From contig CAKSWQ010000013.1 of the NCBI GenBank assembly GCA_934512105.1, positions 1 through 48,570 on the forward strand: a stretch of 48,570 nt of DNA, read 5' to 3'. Source of the stretch: an uncultured Faecalibacterium sp. GTDB taxonomy: Bacteria; Bacillota; Clostridia; Oscillospirales; Ruminococcaceae. The notes under the pieces are model-generated. The model saw nothing but the letters and a program-made list of their open reading frames with translations, searched no databases and had not been told where the DNA came from. Position numbers and translations under genes: made by a program. Shown here one piece after another: positions 35,506-43,187 of the stretch (the stretch's first letter is position 1; the number at the start of each line of letters is the position of its first letter).

Positions 35506-35976
35506 ATGAACATTCGTAAAGCCGAGGAAAAAGACATTCCCAGACTGCTGGCGCTGCTGGGGCAGGTGCTGCAAGTCCATGCAGAGATCCGCCCGGATAT
35601 TTTTATTCCCGGCACCACAAAATACACCGTCTGTGAACTGACAGAGCTTTTGCAGCAGGCGGATAAGCCCATCTATGTTGCTGTGAACGAGGAGGATGTG
35701 TGCATGGGATATGCCTTCTGTCAGCTGAAGGAGCAGCCTTTTTCCACCAACATGGTGCCCTTTAAGTCGCTGTTCATCGATGACCTTTGCGTTGACAAGC
35801 AGGCGCGCGGGCAGCATATCGGGGAAAGCCTGTTTAACTATGTAAAACAGCAGGCAAAAGCGCTGGGCTGCTATGAGGTGACATTGAATGTCTGGGCGGG
35901 GAATACTTCGGCAGAGCGCTTTTATGAAAAGATGGGGCTGAAAACCAAGGAGCGGCAGATGGAATATATTCTGTAA
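35506..35976 (+). CDS. GNAT-family N-acetyltransferase
   Basis: This 156-residue acetyltransferase begins MNIRKAEEKDIPRLLALL. The acetyl-CoA-binding motif A is FIDDLCVDKQARGQHIGESLFNYV, with the pyrophosphate loop (Q/R)xxGx(G/A)-like QARGQHIG. The closing VWAGNTSAERFYEKMGLKTKE is typical of GNATs. It acetylates an amine of unknown identity. GGAAGGGG lies before the ATG. A -10-like TATACT occurs at 35459 but its -35 is poor. Confidence 0.88.
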   Translation: MNIRKAEEKDIPRLLALLGQVLQVHAEIRPDIFIPGTTKYTVCELTELLQQADKPIYVAVNEEDVCMGYAFCQLKEQPFSTNMVPFKSLFIDDLCVDKQARGQHIGESLFNYVKQQAKALGCYEVTLNVWAGNTSAERFYEKMGLKTKERQMEYIL

Positions 35977-36038
35977 CTCGGGCGAAAACGCCGCGCCTTC
36001 ACGTTGATAAAGCGCAATTTATGGAGGCTGGAGCGGAT

Positions 36039-36491
36039 ATGAAAATAGCGTATAGAAGGCTCACAGAAAACGAGTTGAACGTTTTTATCAGTATGCGAAT
36101 AAAGCAACTGCGAGAGGAAGGCGCAACGGAAGAATTTGATTTGACTTCTTCCCTGCTGCAATATTATACGCGCCATATGTCCGATGGCACATTTGTTTCC
36201 TGGCTTGCATTTGACGGAGACAGAATTATTGACACCAGCGGAATGTCATTTGTTGAAAAGCCGCCTTATTTCGGATGTCCAAGCGGAAAAATAGGATTGC
36301 TGTCCAGTATGTTTACTGCGCCAAGCTATAGAAGAAAAGGCATCGCAAGAGAATTGCTTTCACGGGTGATAAATGATGCAAAAGAATACGGATGCGGAGT
36401 TATCCAGATAACAGCATCCGATATGGGAGTAAAGCTGTACTCCAATTTTGGGTTTGTTCACAATGGCAATTTTATGCAATATAAATTATAA
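36039..36491 (+). CDS. Second GNAT-family N-acetyltransferase, A+T-rich
   Basis: ATG 36039 follows GGAGCGG; an ATG at 36021 has no site. The 150-residue protein has the GNAT core LLSSMFTAPSYRRKGIARELLSRVI, with R/K-rich acetyl-CoA loop RRKGIA, and the C-terminal LYSNFGFVHNG. Codon use is clearly more A/T-ending than in the genes to the left, suggesting later acquisition. It lies 62 bases after the first GNAT and just before a terminator and the recombinase region. Substrate unknown. Confidence 0.85.
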   Translation: MKIAYRRLTENELNVFISMRIKQLREEGATEEFDLTSSLLQYYTRHMSDGTFVSWLAFDGDRIIDTSGMSFVEKPPYFGCPSGKIGLLSSMFTAPSYRRKGIARELLSRVINDAKEYGCGVIQITASDMGVKLYSNFGFVHNGNFMQYKL

Positions 36492-36526
36492 GATCGCACG
36501 ACAGAGATACCATTCCATATCCCCGG

Positions 36527-36557
36527 CGGGCAGCCACAAAACGGCTGCCCGTTTTTT
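36527..36557 (+). terminator. Terminator after the second GNAT gene
   Basis: The 9-bp stem cgggcagcc (36527-36535) / ggctgcccg (36543-36551) is followed by TTTTTT. Confidence 0.9.
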
Positions 36558-36578
36558 GTCGCAATATAACCGCCCGTG

Positions 36579-36602
36579 TTGTGGTCAAAATTGTGGTCAA
36601 AA
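36579..36602. repeat. Two tandem 12-bp direct repeats at the recombinase 3' end
   Basis: TTGTGGTCAAAA is present twice without any gap (36579-36590 and 36591-36602). The recombinase stop codon (36597-36599, minus strand) lies inside the second copy. Its place at the edge of the recombinase gene makes it a candidate att core or recombinase-binding site, but no second boundary copy was found. Confidence 0.7.
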
Positions 36603-38147
36603 CCAAATGAGGCCAGCCTGTAAACAAAAAAATCCAACGATTTCTGACGTGAAATCGTCGGATTTAAATGGTCCAGCAAGACTGGACAAATCCGAACTTT
36701 TTTCCTCCGCCGAATCAGCGGTCAAAGTGTCCTCAAATCGGACGGTTTGGGTGCCATCCTTGTAGTTGAACGTGATCAGCATCCGGTCATCGTACAAGAA
36801 AATGGCATTTACAAAAATTTCAATCAGCGCTTTTCGCTGTTTTTTCTGCGAAATATCGAACTTTCTAAATTTCATCAACCAAAACCGGATGAAATCTTCA
36901 TTGAAACTGGGTTTCTTCAACTTTTCATCTGCAATTTTTGCAGTCAGCTCATCTTTCTGGATTTCCAGCGCTTCCAGACGCTCTTTCGTTGTCCGGGTGT
37001 ACAAGCCATCCTCGATAGCCTTCATCAGGTTGTCCAGCTTTTTGTTGACCTCTCGCAGTTGCTTTTCCAGCAGCGGGATCGTAGTGTTCTCCTGATTCTG
37101 GACATCCATAACCAATTGAACGATCTTGTCGATCACCGCATCGTCCTGAATCAGCTTCATGGTCTCCCGGACGACCAGATCTTCCAGCCAGTCCTTCTGC
37201 ACGGTCTTTTTGTTGCAGCCCTTGCGCCGCTTGACGTTGGCGCATTTATAATAATAGTAGGTGCGCCCGGTGGCACTGGTTCCGCTTTCGCCGAACATCA
37301 GCGCACCGCACTTGCCGCAGAACAGCTTGGTGGTCAGCAGATATTCCTCGTCTGCCTTGCCACAGGCAGGGGCACGCTTGTTCTTATCCAAACGCTTCTG
37401 CACCCGGTCAAACAGGTCTTTCGGAACAATAACCGGAATTGCATCCGGCACAACGATATCCCGGAAAGACAGTTCGCCAATGTACCGGCGGTTCTTCAAC
37501 ATGGTGTTCACGCTGCTATGGGTCATTTTGCCGCCCAGCATATTTCGGACTCCCTTGTCGTTGAGGAAGTTTACGATGTCCACCATTTTATCGCCGTTGT
37601 CATACCGCTGAAAGGCTTCCAGCACCAGCGGAGCGGTCAGCGGGTCAAGATGATAAAACTTGTCATCGTCGATTTTATAGCCGATGGTTCCCGTACCGCC
37701 GGTGCACTTCCCTTTTAGAGCATTCTCCGTCTGACCACGAATCACCTTTTCGGACAGCTCTGCCGAGTAGTATTCTGCCATGCCTTCCAGCAGCGTTTCC
37801 ACCAGAATGCCCTGTGAGCCCTCGGCAATGGGTTCCATAACGGAAATCAGATGGACGCCGTTCTTTTTCAGAATCATCTTGTAGTTTGCACTATCAAAAC
37901 GATTCCGGGCAAAGCGATCAAATTTCCAGACGAGAACCACATCAAACAGCTTCTTGCCGCTGTCTTTGATCATCTGCTGGAACTCCGGACGATTGTCCGT
38001 TTTTGCAGAGAATGCACGATCAATGTAGTGCTTAATGACCGTGATGCCGTTCTTTTCCGCATAAGCCGTACATTCCCGAATCTGGCCTTCGATGGATTCT
38101 TCGCGCTGGTTATCCGATGAATAGCGGGCATAGATCACGGCAGTCAT
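36597..38147 (-). CDS. Large serine recombinase (site-specific integrase)
   Basis: The 516-residue protein has a resolvase domain (about 1-150) with the catalytic serine S10 in YARYSSDNQ and the arginines of DRFARNRFDS. A recombinase domain (about 165-270) has the GYKIDDD...NFLNDKGVRNMLGG pattern. A zinc ribbon (LFCGKCGALMF...KCANVKRRKGC, about 280-320) and a long coiled coil (about 350-425) follow. Large serine recombinases integrate and excise phages and mobile elements. The C-terminal end runs into the tandem 12-bp repeat. It marks an integrated element next to the disaccharide locus; only one partner gene (38166-38705) looks co-transferred. Confidence 0.95.
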   Translation of the reverse strand: MTAVIYARYSSDNQREESIEGQIRECTAYAEKNGITVIKHYIDRAFSAKTDNRPEFQQMIKDSGKKLFDVVLVWKFDRFARNRFDSANYKMILKKNGVHLISVMEPIAEGSQGILVETLLEGMAEYYSAELSEKVIRGQTENALKGKCTGGTGTIGYKIDDDKFYHLDPLTAPLVLEAFQRYDNGDKMVDIVNFLNDKGVRNMLGGKMTHSSVNTMLKNRRYIGELSFRDIVVPDAIPVIVPKDLFDRVQKRLDKNKRAPACGKADEEYLLTTKLFCGKCGALMFGESGTSATGRTYYYYKCANVKRRKGCNKKTVQKDWLEDLVVRETMKLIQDDAVIDKIVQLVMDVQNQENTTIPLLEKQLREVNKKLDNLMKAIEDGLYTRTTKERLEALEIQKDELTAKIADEKLKKPSFNEDFIRFWLMKFRKFDISQKKQRKALIEIFVNAIFLYDDRMLITFNYKDGTQTVRFEDTLTADSAEEKSSDLSSLAGPFKSDDFTSEIVGFFCLQAGLIWF

Positions 38148-38165
38148 AGACTCACTTCCTTTTCC

Positions 38166-38705
38166 TTATCGAACAGACGGGTAGCTTTTTGCATACTTGT
38201 AGATCTGCCGTGCACAGTCGAGGCTCATTTTGCTGGAGTCGTTATGTTTGAGCCATGCGTTCACGTTGCCGGGGTTTAATTTCAAGTCCGTGTAAAGGCG
38301 ATAATTCGTCAGTTTCTTTTTCTCTTGGAGCTCCAATACCCGGCGATGGATCAACTCTTTTGTGTCATTGTCTGCAAGGACGGCATCCCGCACCGAACAA
38401 TAACTACGCCAAACCTTCAAATAGCCTTCCGGCAGTTCAGGTGACTGATTTTCTAAAAGCAGCAGCATTTGCGCCAGCGAGTAGCGATTAGAAAGTTGCT
38501 CATATTCCGCAGCAATCGTGCTGTTTGCGGTGTAGCGGAGCAGCAGTTCTACTTTATCAAAGGTCAGAGCATAGAGGAACAGCGGTTCTTTCAGGCGCGG
38601 ATTTTTGCTCAGACAGTCTGCCAGCTTATGAACACTGGCTGTCTGCAACCCAGAAAGCTCTGCCACATACTGCTTCAAGAAGCCCTCAAATGTCAGCTTT
38701 CGCAT
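38166..38705 (-). CDS. Helical protein with C-terminal HTH-like region, recombinase partner
   Basis: ATG 38705 (MRKLTFEGFLKQYVAEL) follows AGGTGGAG. The 179-residue protein is wholly helical and has no membrane segment. Its C-terminus, LTNYRLYTDLKLNPGNVNAWLKHNDSSKMSL, has the spacing of an XRE-like helix-turn-helix, so it may bind DNA. It is 18 bases upstream of the recombinase and on the same strand, so it probably is co-transcribed and may control or direct recombination. Family not recognised by name. Confidence 0.6.
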   Translation of the reverse strand: MRKLTFEGFLKQYVAELSGLQTASVHKLADCLSKNPRLKEPLFLYALTFDKVELLLRYTANSTIAAEYEQLSNRYSLAQMLLLLENQSPELPEGYLKVWRSYCSVRDAVLADNDTKELIHRRVLELQEKKKLTNYRLYTDLKLNPGNVNAWLKHNDSSKMSLDCARQIYKYAKSYPSVR

Positions 38706-38856
38706 GGTCTCCACCTCTCCACATACTCCTGATACTCGCACGAGCAGTTTCTTTTTTCTGCAAATCTATTACGCTCGTGTTACTGAATTTCTGCGTTCCC
38801 AGCCATCGCCATTGCAGCGTTCGATTGACGCAGGTTGAGTTATCGGCAGATAAAGC

Positions 38857-38900
38857 GAACACAACGGGCGGCTCCGGTAACAGAGCCGCCCGTTGTGTTC
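38857..38900 (-). terminator. Hairpin ending the disaccharide operon
   Basis: A perfect 18-bp stem, gaacacaacgggcggctc (38857-38874) / gagccgcccgttgtgttc (38883-38900), with an 8-base loop lies 18 bases beyond the phosphorylase stop. T runs are weak on both strands, so it may work as a terminator, as an mRNA-stabilising hairpin, or both. Positions 38742-38856 hold only a cacgagc/gctcgtg inverted repeat upstream of the HTH gene. Confidence 0.7.
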
Positions 38901-38918
38901 ATTTATGAAAAGGAAAAC

Positions 38919-41078
38919 TTAGATCTCGTACCACTTGATCTCGTTGGCATCCAGATGCAGAGCAAAGCTGCTGCCGTCTGTGGTGTAAACAGTGGTATCC
39001 TGCGGCTCGTAAGTGTTGTTCACCACACAATACTTGCCGTTCTTGACGTAGGCATGAACTTCTACATTATAATTGGAGCTGAACCATGTATGCAGCTCCT
39101 CCTCGCTGTGGGCGCTCCACAGGATGGCACGGTAGAGCGTGCGGCTGTTGGCAAAGCTGTAAGGCACACCACTGATGTACACCGCGCGGCCCTTGCCGAA
39201 GGCATGCGCCGCCATCTGTACTTCTTTGTTCCGCTGCACCAGCACTTCGGTGCCTTCCAGCGCGTAGATGTTCTTCTTGCCCTCGCCAAAGTCGATGGGC
39301 TGGTCGGCATCCTGCAGAATGAAGTGGTCGGGGTGTTCTTCCCAGTTATACTTGTCGTAGTTCAGGGTGAAGCCGTTCTCTTCCTCCACGCCCAGCACGG
39401 TGGCAAGCTGGAGAATGTGCCCCTGATAGGGATGACCGGAAGGTTCTCCCACGCCGATAAAGCCGCCGCCGTTCCAGACAAACTTGCGGATAGCAGAGGA
39501 GATCTCCGGGTCTTCCCACCAGATGCCGCCGGTGTGTGCGGTGTCGGCATCGCCTACATTGATAATGACATCCAACGAATCCAGCAGGGCGGGGTCGTTC
39601 TTGATATCCTCAAAGCTGATAAATTTCACATCAAAGGGCGCACCGGACAGCATCTCGATGACACCGGCATAGCTGTAATTCTGCTTGTAATAGAGGGCAT
39701 GATGCACCATGTGACAGCCCCAAGCCCGCATTTTGCCCCAGCAGTTCAGCACGGCCACCCGCTTGACGCAGTAGGGCGTGGTGCCCTTGATGTTCTCGTA
39801 CAGTTCGCGGAACTCGTTGCAGACGCTTTCCACGTAGTCCACGAACTCCGGGAACTGCAAGGCCAGTTTCAGATACCCGCCATAGCCGATGCGGTCAATG
39901 GGTTTGCGCAGGATGGCACGGCGGGCGGTGACCCAGTTCTCCTTTGCTTCCCGCACCGGGTCGCCGCCCTCGTGGAAGGTGTCCGGGAAGAAGTAGGGCA
40001 GGAAACGGCCTTCGGTGTACTTCACGCCCTCGATATCGGAGATGAGGCGCAGGGTGGAGCCGTTGCCTACGCTGCCCACTACGGCGTCCAGACCAATGCT
40101 CTTGAACTCCGGCATGAAGGGTTCGGTGCCGATCCAGTGATCGCCGAGGAACATCATGGCTTCGCAGCCGCACTCATGGGTGATGTCCACCATCTCCTTG
40201 GCCAGCTTTGCCACCTCGCGGCGTTGGAACGCCTGAAAATCCCGGAATTCCCTGCTGGGTACGCGATACTGGTTGTTGTAGTAGCCCTGATCGATGATGT
40301 ACTCCGGGCGGAACTTGTAGCCCACTTCCTGCTCAAACTGGTTGAGGATATAGGGGCTGACCGAAGCAGAGTAGCCATACCAGTCCACGAACTTTTCCCG
40401 CTTCAGCTCGTCGAAGATCAGGGTGAACTGGTGGAAGAAGGTGGTGTAGCGGATGACGTTCACATACGGATGCTCCTGGATGAACTTCCGCAGACGTTCC
40501 ATCGAATACTTGTGGGTCTTAGGCTGACGCACATCAAAGGTGATCTGGTGCTCAAAGTTTGTCCAGCCGTTGGTAGTGGCGTTGTACATGTGTACCGGGT
40601 CCCAGATGAGGTAGGCCAGAAAGCTGACGGTGTACTCATGGAACGGCACGGCCTGTACGGTCACGCTGCCGTCTGCGTAGCTCCACTGCTCCGGCGGCAC
40701 AGGCTGGCCGGTGGTGCGGTCCACGACCTCCCACCAGCGGGTGATGTCGTCGTTGGTGTTTACCTGCATCAGCTCCGGGCTGATGCCCTTCATCAGCGGG
40801 ATGGTCACGGTGTCGCCGGGGGCGGTGTAGAAGCCGGTCATGATGTAGCACTGCTGCACCTCGTCCGGGTTCGCCTTGGCCCATGCGTTATCCTTGCGGG
40901 TGGTATAATAGGTGGAGTAGATCTTTGCATCGGCATCCTTCAGCTGCTGCGGAAAGTCGGTGCCGTCGCAGTCGCGGATGGCGTCTGCACCCCACTTTTT
41001 CAGAATTTCCAGCGTTTCGGGCACCACGTCCAAGTCGGTGGGGATGGTTACGCGCCCGGTCTTTCTTGTTTCATCCAT
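38919..41078 (-). CDS. lnpA: 1,3-beta-galactosyl-N-acetylhexosamine phosphorylase (GH112)
   Basis: This enzyme splits lacto-N-biose (Gal-b1,3-GlcNAc) or galacto-N-biose (Gal-b1,3-GalNAc) with phosphate, giving galactose 1-phosphate and the free N-acetylhexosamine. The start at 41078 follows AAAGGAG. The 719-residue cytoplasmic protein shows the GH112 features GRVTIPTDLDVVPETLEILKKWGADAIRDCDGTD near the start, the catalytic-barrel segments MMFLGDHWIGTEP and GDPVREAKENW, and a glutamine-amidotransferase-like later domain (INVGDADTAHTGG, GGFIGVGEPSG). Neighbouring sugar transporter genes and nahK give strong support. A hairpin ends the operon downstream. Confidence 0.93.
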   Translation of the reverse strand: MDETRKTGRVTIPTDLDVVPETLEILKKWGADAIRDCDGTDFPQQLKDADAKIYSTYYTTRKDNAWAKANPDEVQQCYIMTGFYTAPGDTVTIPLMKGISPELMQVNTNDDITRWWEVVDRTTGQPVPPEQWSYADGSVTVQAVPFHEYTVSFLAYLIWDPVHMYNATTNGWTNFEHQITFDVRQPKTHKYSMERLRKFIQEHPYVNVIRYTTFFHQFTLIFDELKREKFVDWYGYSASVSPYILNQFEQEVGYKFRPEYIIDQGYYNNQYRVPSREFRDFQAFQRREVAKLAKEMVDITHECGCEAMMFLGDHWIGTEPFMPEFKSIGLDAVVGSVGNGSTLRLISDIEGVKYTEGRFLPYFFPDTFHEGGDPVREAKENWVTARRAILRKPIDRIGYGGYLKLALQFPEFVDYVESVCNEFRELYENIKGTTPYCVKRVAVLNCWGKMRAWGCHMVHHALYYKQNYSYAGVIEMLSGAPFDVKFISFEDIKNDPALLDSLDVIINVGDADTAHTGGIWWEDPEISSAIRKFVWNGGGFIGVGEPSGHPYQGHILQLATVLGVEEENGFTLNYDKYNWEEHPDHFILQDADQPIDFGEGKKNIYALEGTEVLVQRNKEVQMAAHAFGKGRAVYISGVPYSFANSRTLYRAILWSAHSEEELHTWFSSNYNVEVHAYVKNGKYCVVNNTYEPQDTTVYTTDGSSFALHLDANEIKWYEI

Positions 41079-41107
41079 GGGAATTCTCCTTTGCCTCTCT
41101 CTTATCC

Positions 41108-41299
41108 TCAATCCTGATAGGTCGCATTATAAATGGCCAGCACCGCCAGCAGCAGTGCCACGCCCACAAGCATAATGCCAAGACCAGCCAGCTGCCCGGT
41201 CATTTTCCAGCCTGCGACCACCAGAGCGATGGACAGCACAAACAGCACGATCATCAGCACGATACGCAGGGCGGGGTGCGTTTTCCAGAATGTTTTCAT
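41108..41299 (-). CDS. Small two-helix membrane protein (DUF6903-like)
   Basis: The 63-residue protein has a basic start (MKTFWKTHPALR) and two membrane helices (about 12-30 and 37-57), ending YNATYQD. Small proteins of this layout accompany sugar ABC transporter operons in clostridia and have been grouped as DUF6903; that naming is from memory of the pattern. It sits between the permease gene (11 bases away) and the phosphorylase gene, in the same direction. A role as transporter accessory subunit is a guess. Confidence 0.6.
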   Translation of the reverse strand: MKTFWKTHPALRIVLMIVLFVLSIALVVAGWKMTGQLAGLGIMLVGVALLLAVLAIYNATYQD

Positions 41300-41310
41300 C
41301 GTTTTTTACC

Positions 41311-42207
41311 TTACCCTTTCAGACCGCCCACGGTCATGCCCTGCGTCAGCTGCCGCTGCACGCAGATGTACAAGATCAGGGTGGGCAGCATCACCAGCAC
41401 CAGACCGGCATACATGGTGCCGTACTGAGCAGCGCTCTGCTGTGCCTGCATCAGGTTCAAAAGACCCACCGGCAGGGTGCGGGGCGCCTTGGTGGAACTC
41501 ATGAGGGTCATGGAAATGATGTACTCGTTCCAGAAGGACAGGAAGTTGAACAGGATGATGGTGATGATGGACGGCTTCGCCATGGGGAAAATAATGCGAA
41601 CCATGGCAGAGAAATAGCTGGCACCGTCGATGTAGGCAGCCTCCTCAAAGTCGTGTGGCAGAGTGGCGAAATAGCCCGACAGCAGATAGATCGTAAACGG
41701 CAGAGCCGTTGCCGCATATACCACTGCCAGAATGAACAGGTTGTTCAGCAAAAAGCTGCTGCCCATGTGGTTTTTCAGCCACACATCGCCGTCCCGCAGC
41801 ATCAAAAAGATGGGCACCACGATATAGTTGACATTGATGAACAGACCTGCCATGAACAGCGTGTTCAGCAGCTTGCGGCCCTTGAACCGGAAGCGGGACA
41901 GGCAGTAAGCAGCCGGCAGCGCAATGACGAGCAGCAGCACCAGTGCCAGTGCGGTAACCACAACTGAGTTGAGCATATATTCGCCCATCTTGGCCCCATT
42001 CCACGCATTGACAAAGTTCTGCCAGTAGAACCCGGCAGGCAGTGCCCACGGGTTGCCGTAGAACTCGGAGTTCTGCTTGATGGAGGCCATGAACACCCAT
42101 GCCACCGGCACGATAATGGTCACGGCCAGCAGGATCAGCACAAAATAGATAAAGAACTTGTAGAGACCTTCCGCTGAGCGGGAAGATTTTTCTTTGGTTT
42201 TCTGCAT
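41311..42207 (-). CDS. Carbohydrate ABC transporter permease (MalG type)
   Basis: The 298-residue inner-membrane protein has six predicted helices. The EAA motif that docks to the ATPase is EEAAYIDGASYFSAMVRIIFPMAKP. The ending QRQLTQGMTVGGLKG is typical of CUT1-family second permeases. With the other permease and the binding lipoprotein it forms an importer, by context for lacto-N-biose/galacto-N-biose. No ATPase gene is near, which is normal for CUT1 systems that share a common MsmK-type ATPase. Confidence 0.92.
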   Translation of the reverse strand: MQKTKEKSSRSAEGLYKFFIYFVLILLAVTIIVPVAWVFMASIKQNSEFYGNPWALPAGFYWQNFVNAWNGAKMGEYMLNSVVVTALALVLLLVIALPAAYCLSRFRFKGRKLLNTLFMAGLFINVNYIVVPIFLMLRDGDVWLKNHMGSSFLLNNLFILAVVYAATALPFTIYLLSGYFATLPHDFEEAAYIDGASYFSAMVRIIFPMAKPSIITIILFNFLSFWNEYIISMTLMSSTKAPRTLPVGLLNLMQAQQSAAQYGTMYAGLVLVMLPTLILYICVQRQLTQGMTVGGLKG

Positions 42208-42219
42208 TTTCTTCCCTCC

Positions 42220-43104
42220 TTAAAATTCCAGCGGGTCTCGGCTGGTGGCCTTGTTGACACAGGCGGACAGAGCAAACGAGAACAGGAAAATGACCACACC
42301 GATAGCCATGCTGTAACCATACAGGCCCGCGTCCTTCTGGCTGTACATATAGTTCAGCGCAACATCCGAAGCACCGTTCGGTCCGCCGCTGGTCATAGCC
42401 TTGACGAACAGGAACGCCATGTTGATGGTGGAGATGATGAAGAAGGTCAGAGTGGTGCGGATATTCGTCCAGATGAGCGGGATCGTGATCTGGAAGAACT
42501 GGGTCAGACGGCCCGCACCGTCCAGATTGGCGCTCTCGTACAGGCTGGCAGGTACCGAGGACATGGAGGCCATATACATGACCATGTAATAGCCCACAGC
42601 CTGCCATACCATGGCAATGATGATGGAGGGAATGACCAGTTTTTCACCTTTCCAGAGGATGGGGTCGCTCATATCCCGGAACAGGCTGATGATGCTGTTC
42701 AGCATACCATTTTCCGGCTTGTAGATAGCCGAGAAAATACCGGAGATCACGACCACGGAAAGGATATTCGGGATGTAGAAGATGACCCGGAAGAAATTCT
42801 GCCCTTTGATCTTTTCGCGGGTCAGGATGGCTGCAAACACCAGTGCAAAGGCAAAGGTGACAATGGTAACCACCACAACGAGCAGGATCATGTTCTGCAT
42901 CGAGCGGATGAACTGGGTATCTTTGAGCAGATGCTGGAAGTTTTTCAGGCCCACAAAGGTCTCATTGGGCGAGTAGGCACCGCGCTCATACAGGCTCATA
43001 CGGAACACATTGAGGGTGGGCAGGATCATAAAGATGAAAAACAGGATGGTGGCCGGTGCCACACAGAGGAACACAAACCGTTTGCGGCTTTTGTCAGATT
43101 TCAT
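42220..43104 (-). CDS. Carbohydrate ABC transporter permease (MalF type)
   Basis: ATG 43104 (MKSDKSRKRFVFLCVAP) follows AAAGGAG; an in-frame start at 43161 has no site. The 294-residue protein has six helices, beginning with ATILFFIFMILPTLNVFRMSLY, and the EAA loop ESANLDGAGRLTQFFQITIPLIW. It is the first of the two permeases and lies 12 bases before the second. An intercistronic terminator (43141-43173) separates it from the binding-protein gene, which would lower permease relative to binding-protein synthesis. Confidence 0.92.
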   Translation of the reverse strand: MKSDKSRKRFVFLCVAPATILFFIFMILPTLNVFRMSLYERGAYSPNETFVGLKNFQHLLKDTQFIRSMQNMILLVVVVTIVTFAFALVFAAILTREKIKGQNFFRVIFYIPNILSVVVISGIFSAIYKPENGMLNSIISLFRDMSDPILWKGEKLVIPSIIIAMVWQAVGYYMVMYMASMSSVPASLYESANLDGAGRLTQFFQITIPLIWTNIRTTLTFFIISTINMAFLFVKAMTSGGPNGASDVALNYMYSQKDAGLYGYSMAIGVVIFLFSFALSACVNKATSRDPLEF

Positions 43105-43140
43105 AGACAAACCGCTCCTTTCTATTGGGATCCCGAAACC

Positions 43141-43173
43141 ACAAAAAGCGGAGGCGGTCAAAACCGCCCCCGC
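43141..43173 (-). terminator. Intercistronic terminator between binding protein and permeases
   Basis: The stem gcggaggcgg (43148-43157) / ccgcccccgc (43164-43173) has one mismatch and is followed on the minus strand by TTTTTG. It begins 15 bases after the binding-protein stop codon. Confidence 0.8.
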
Positions 43174-43187
43174 TGGGCAGGGCTCAA

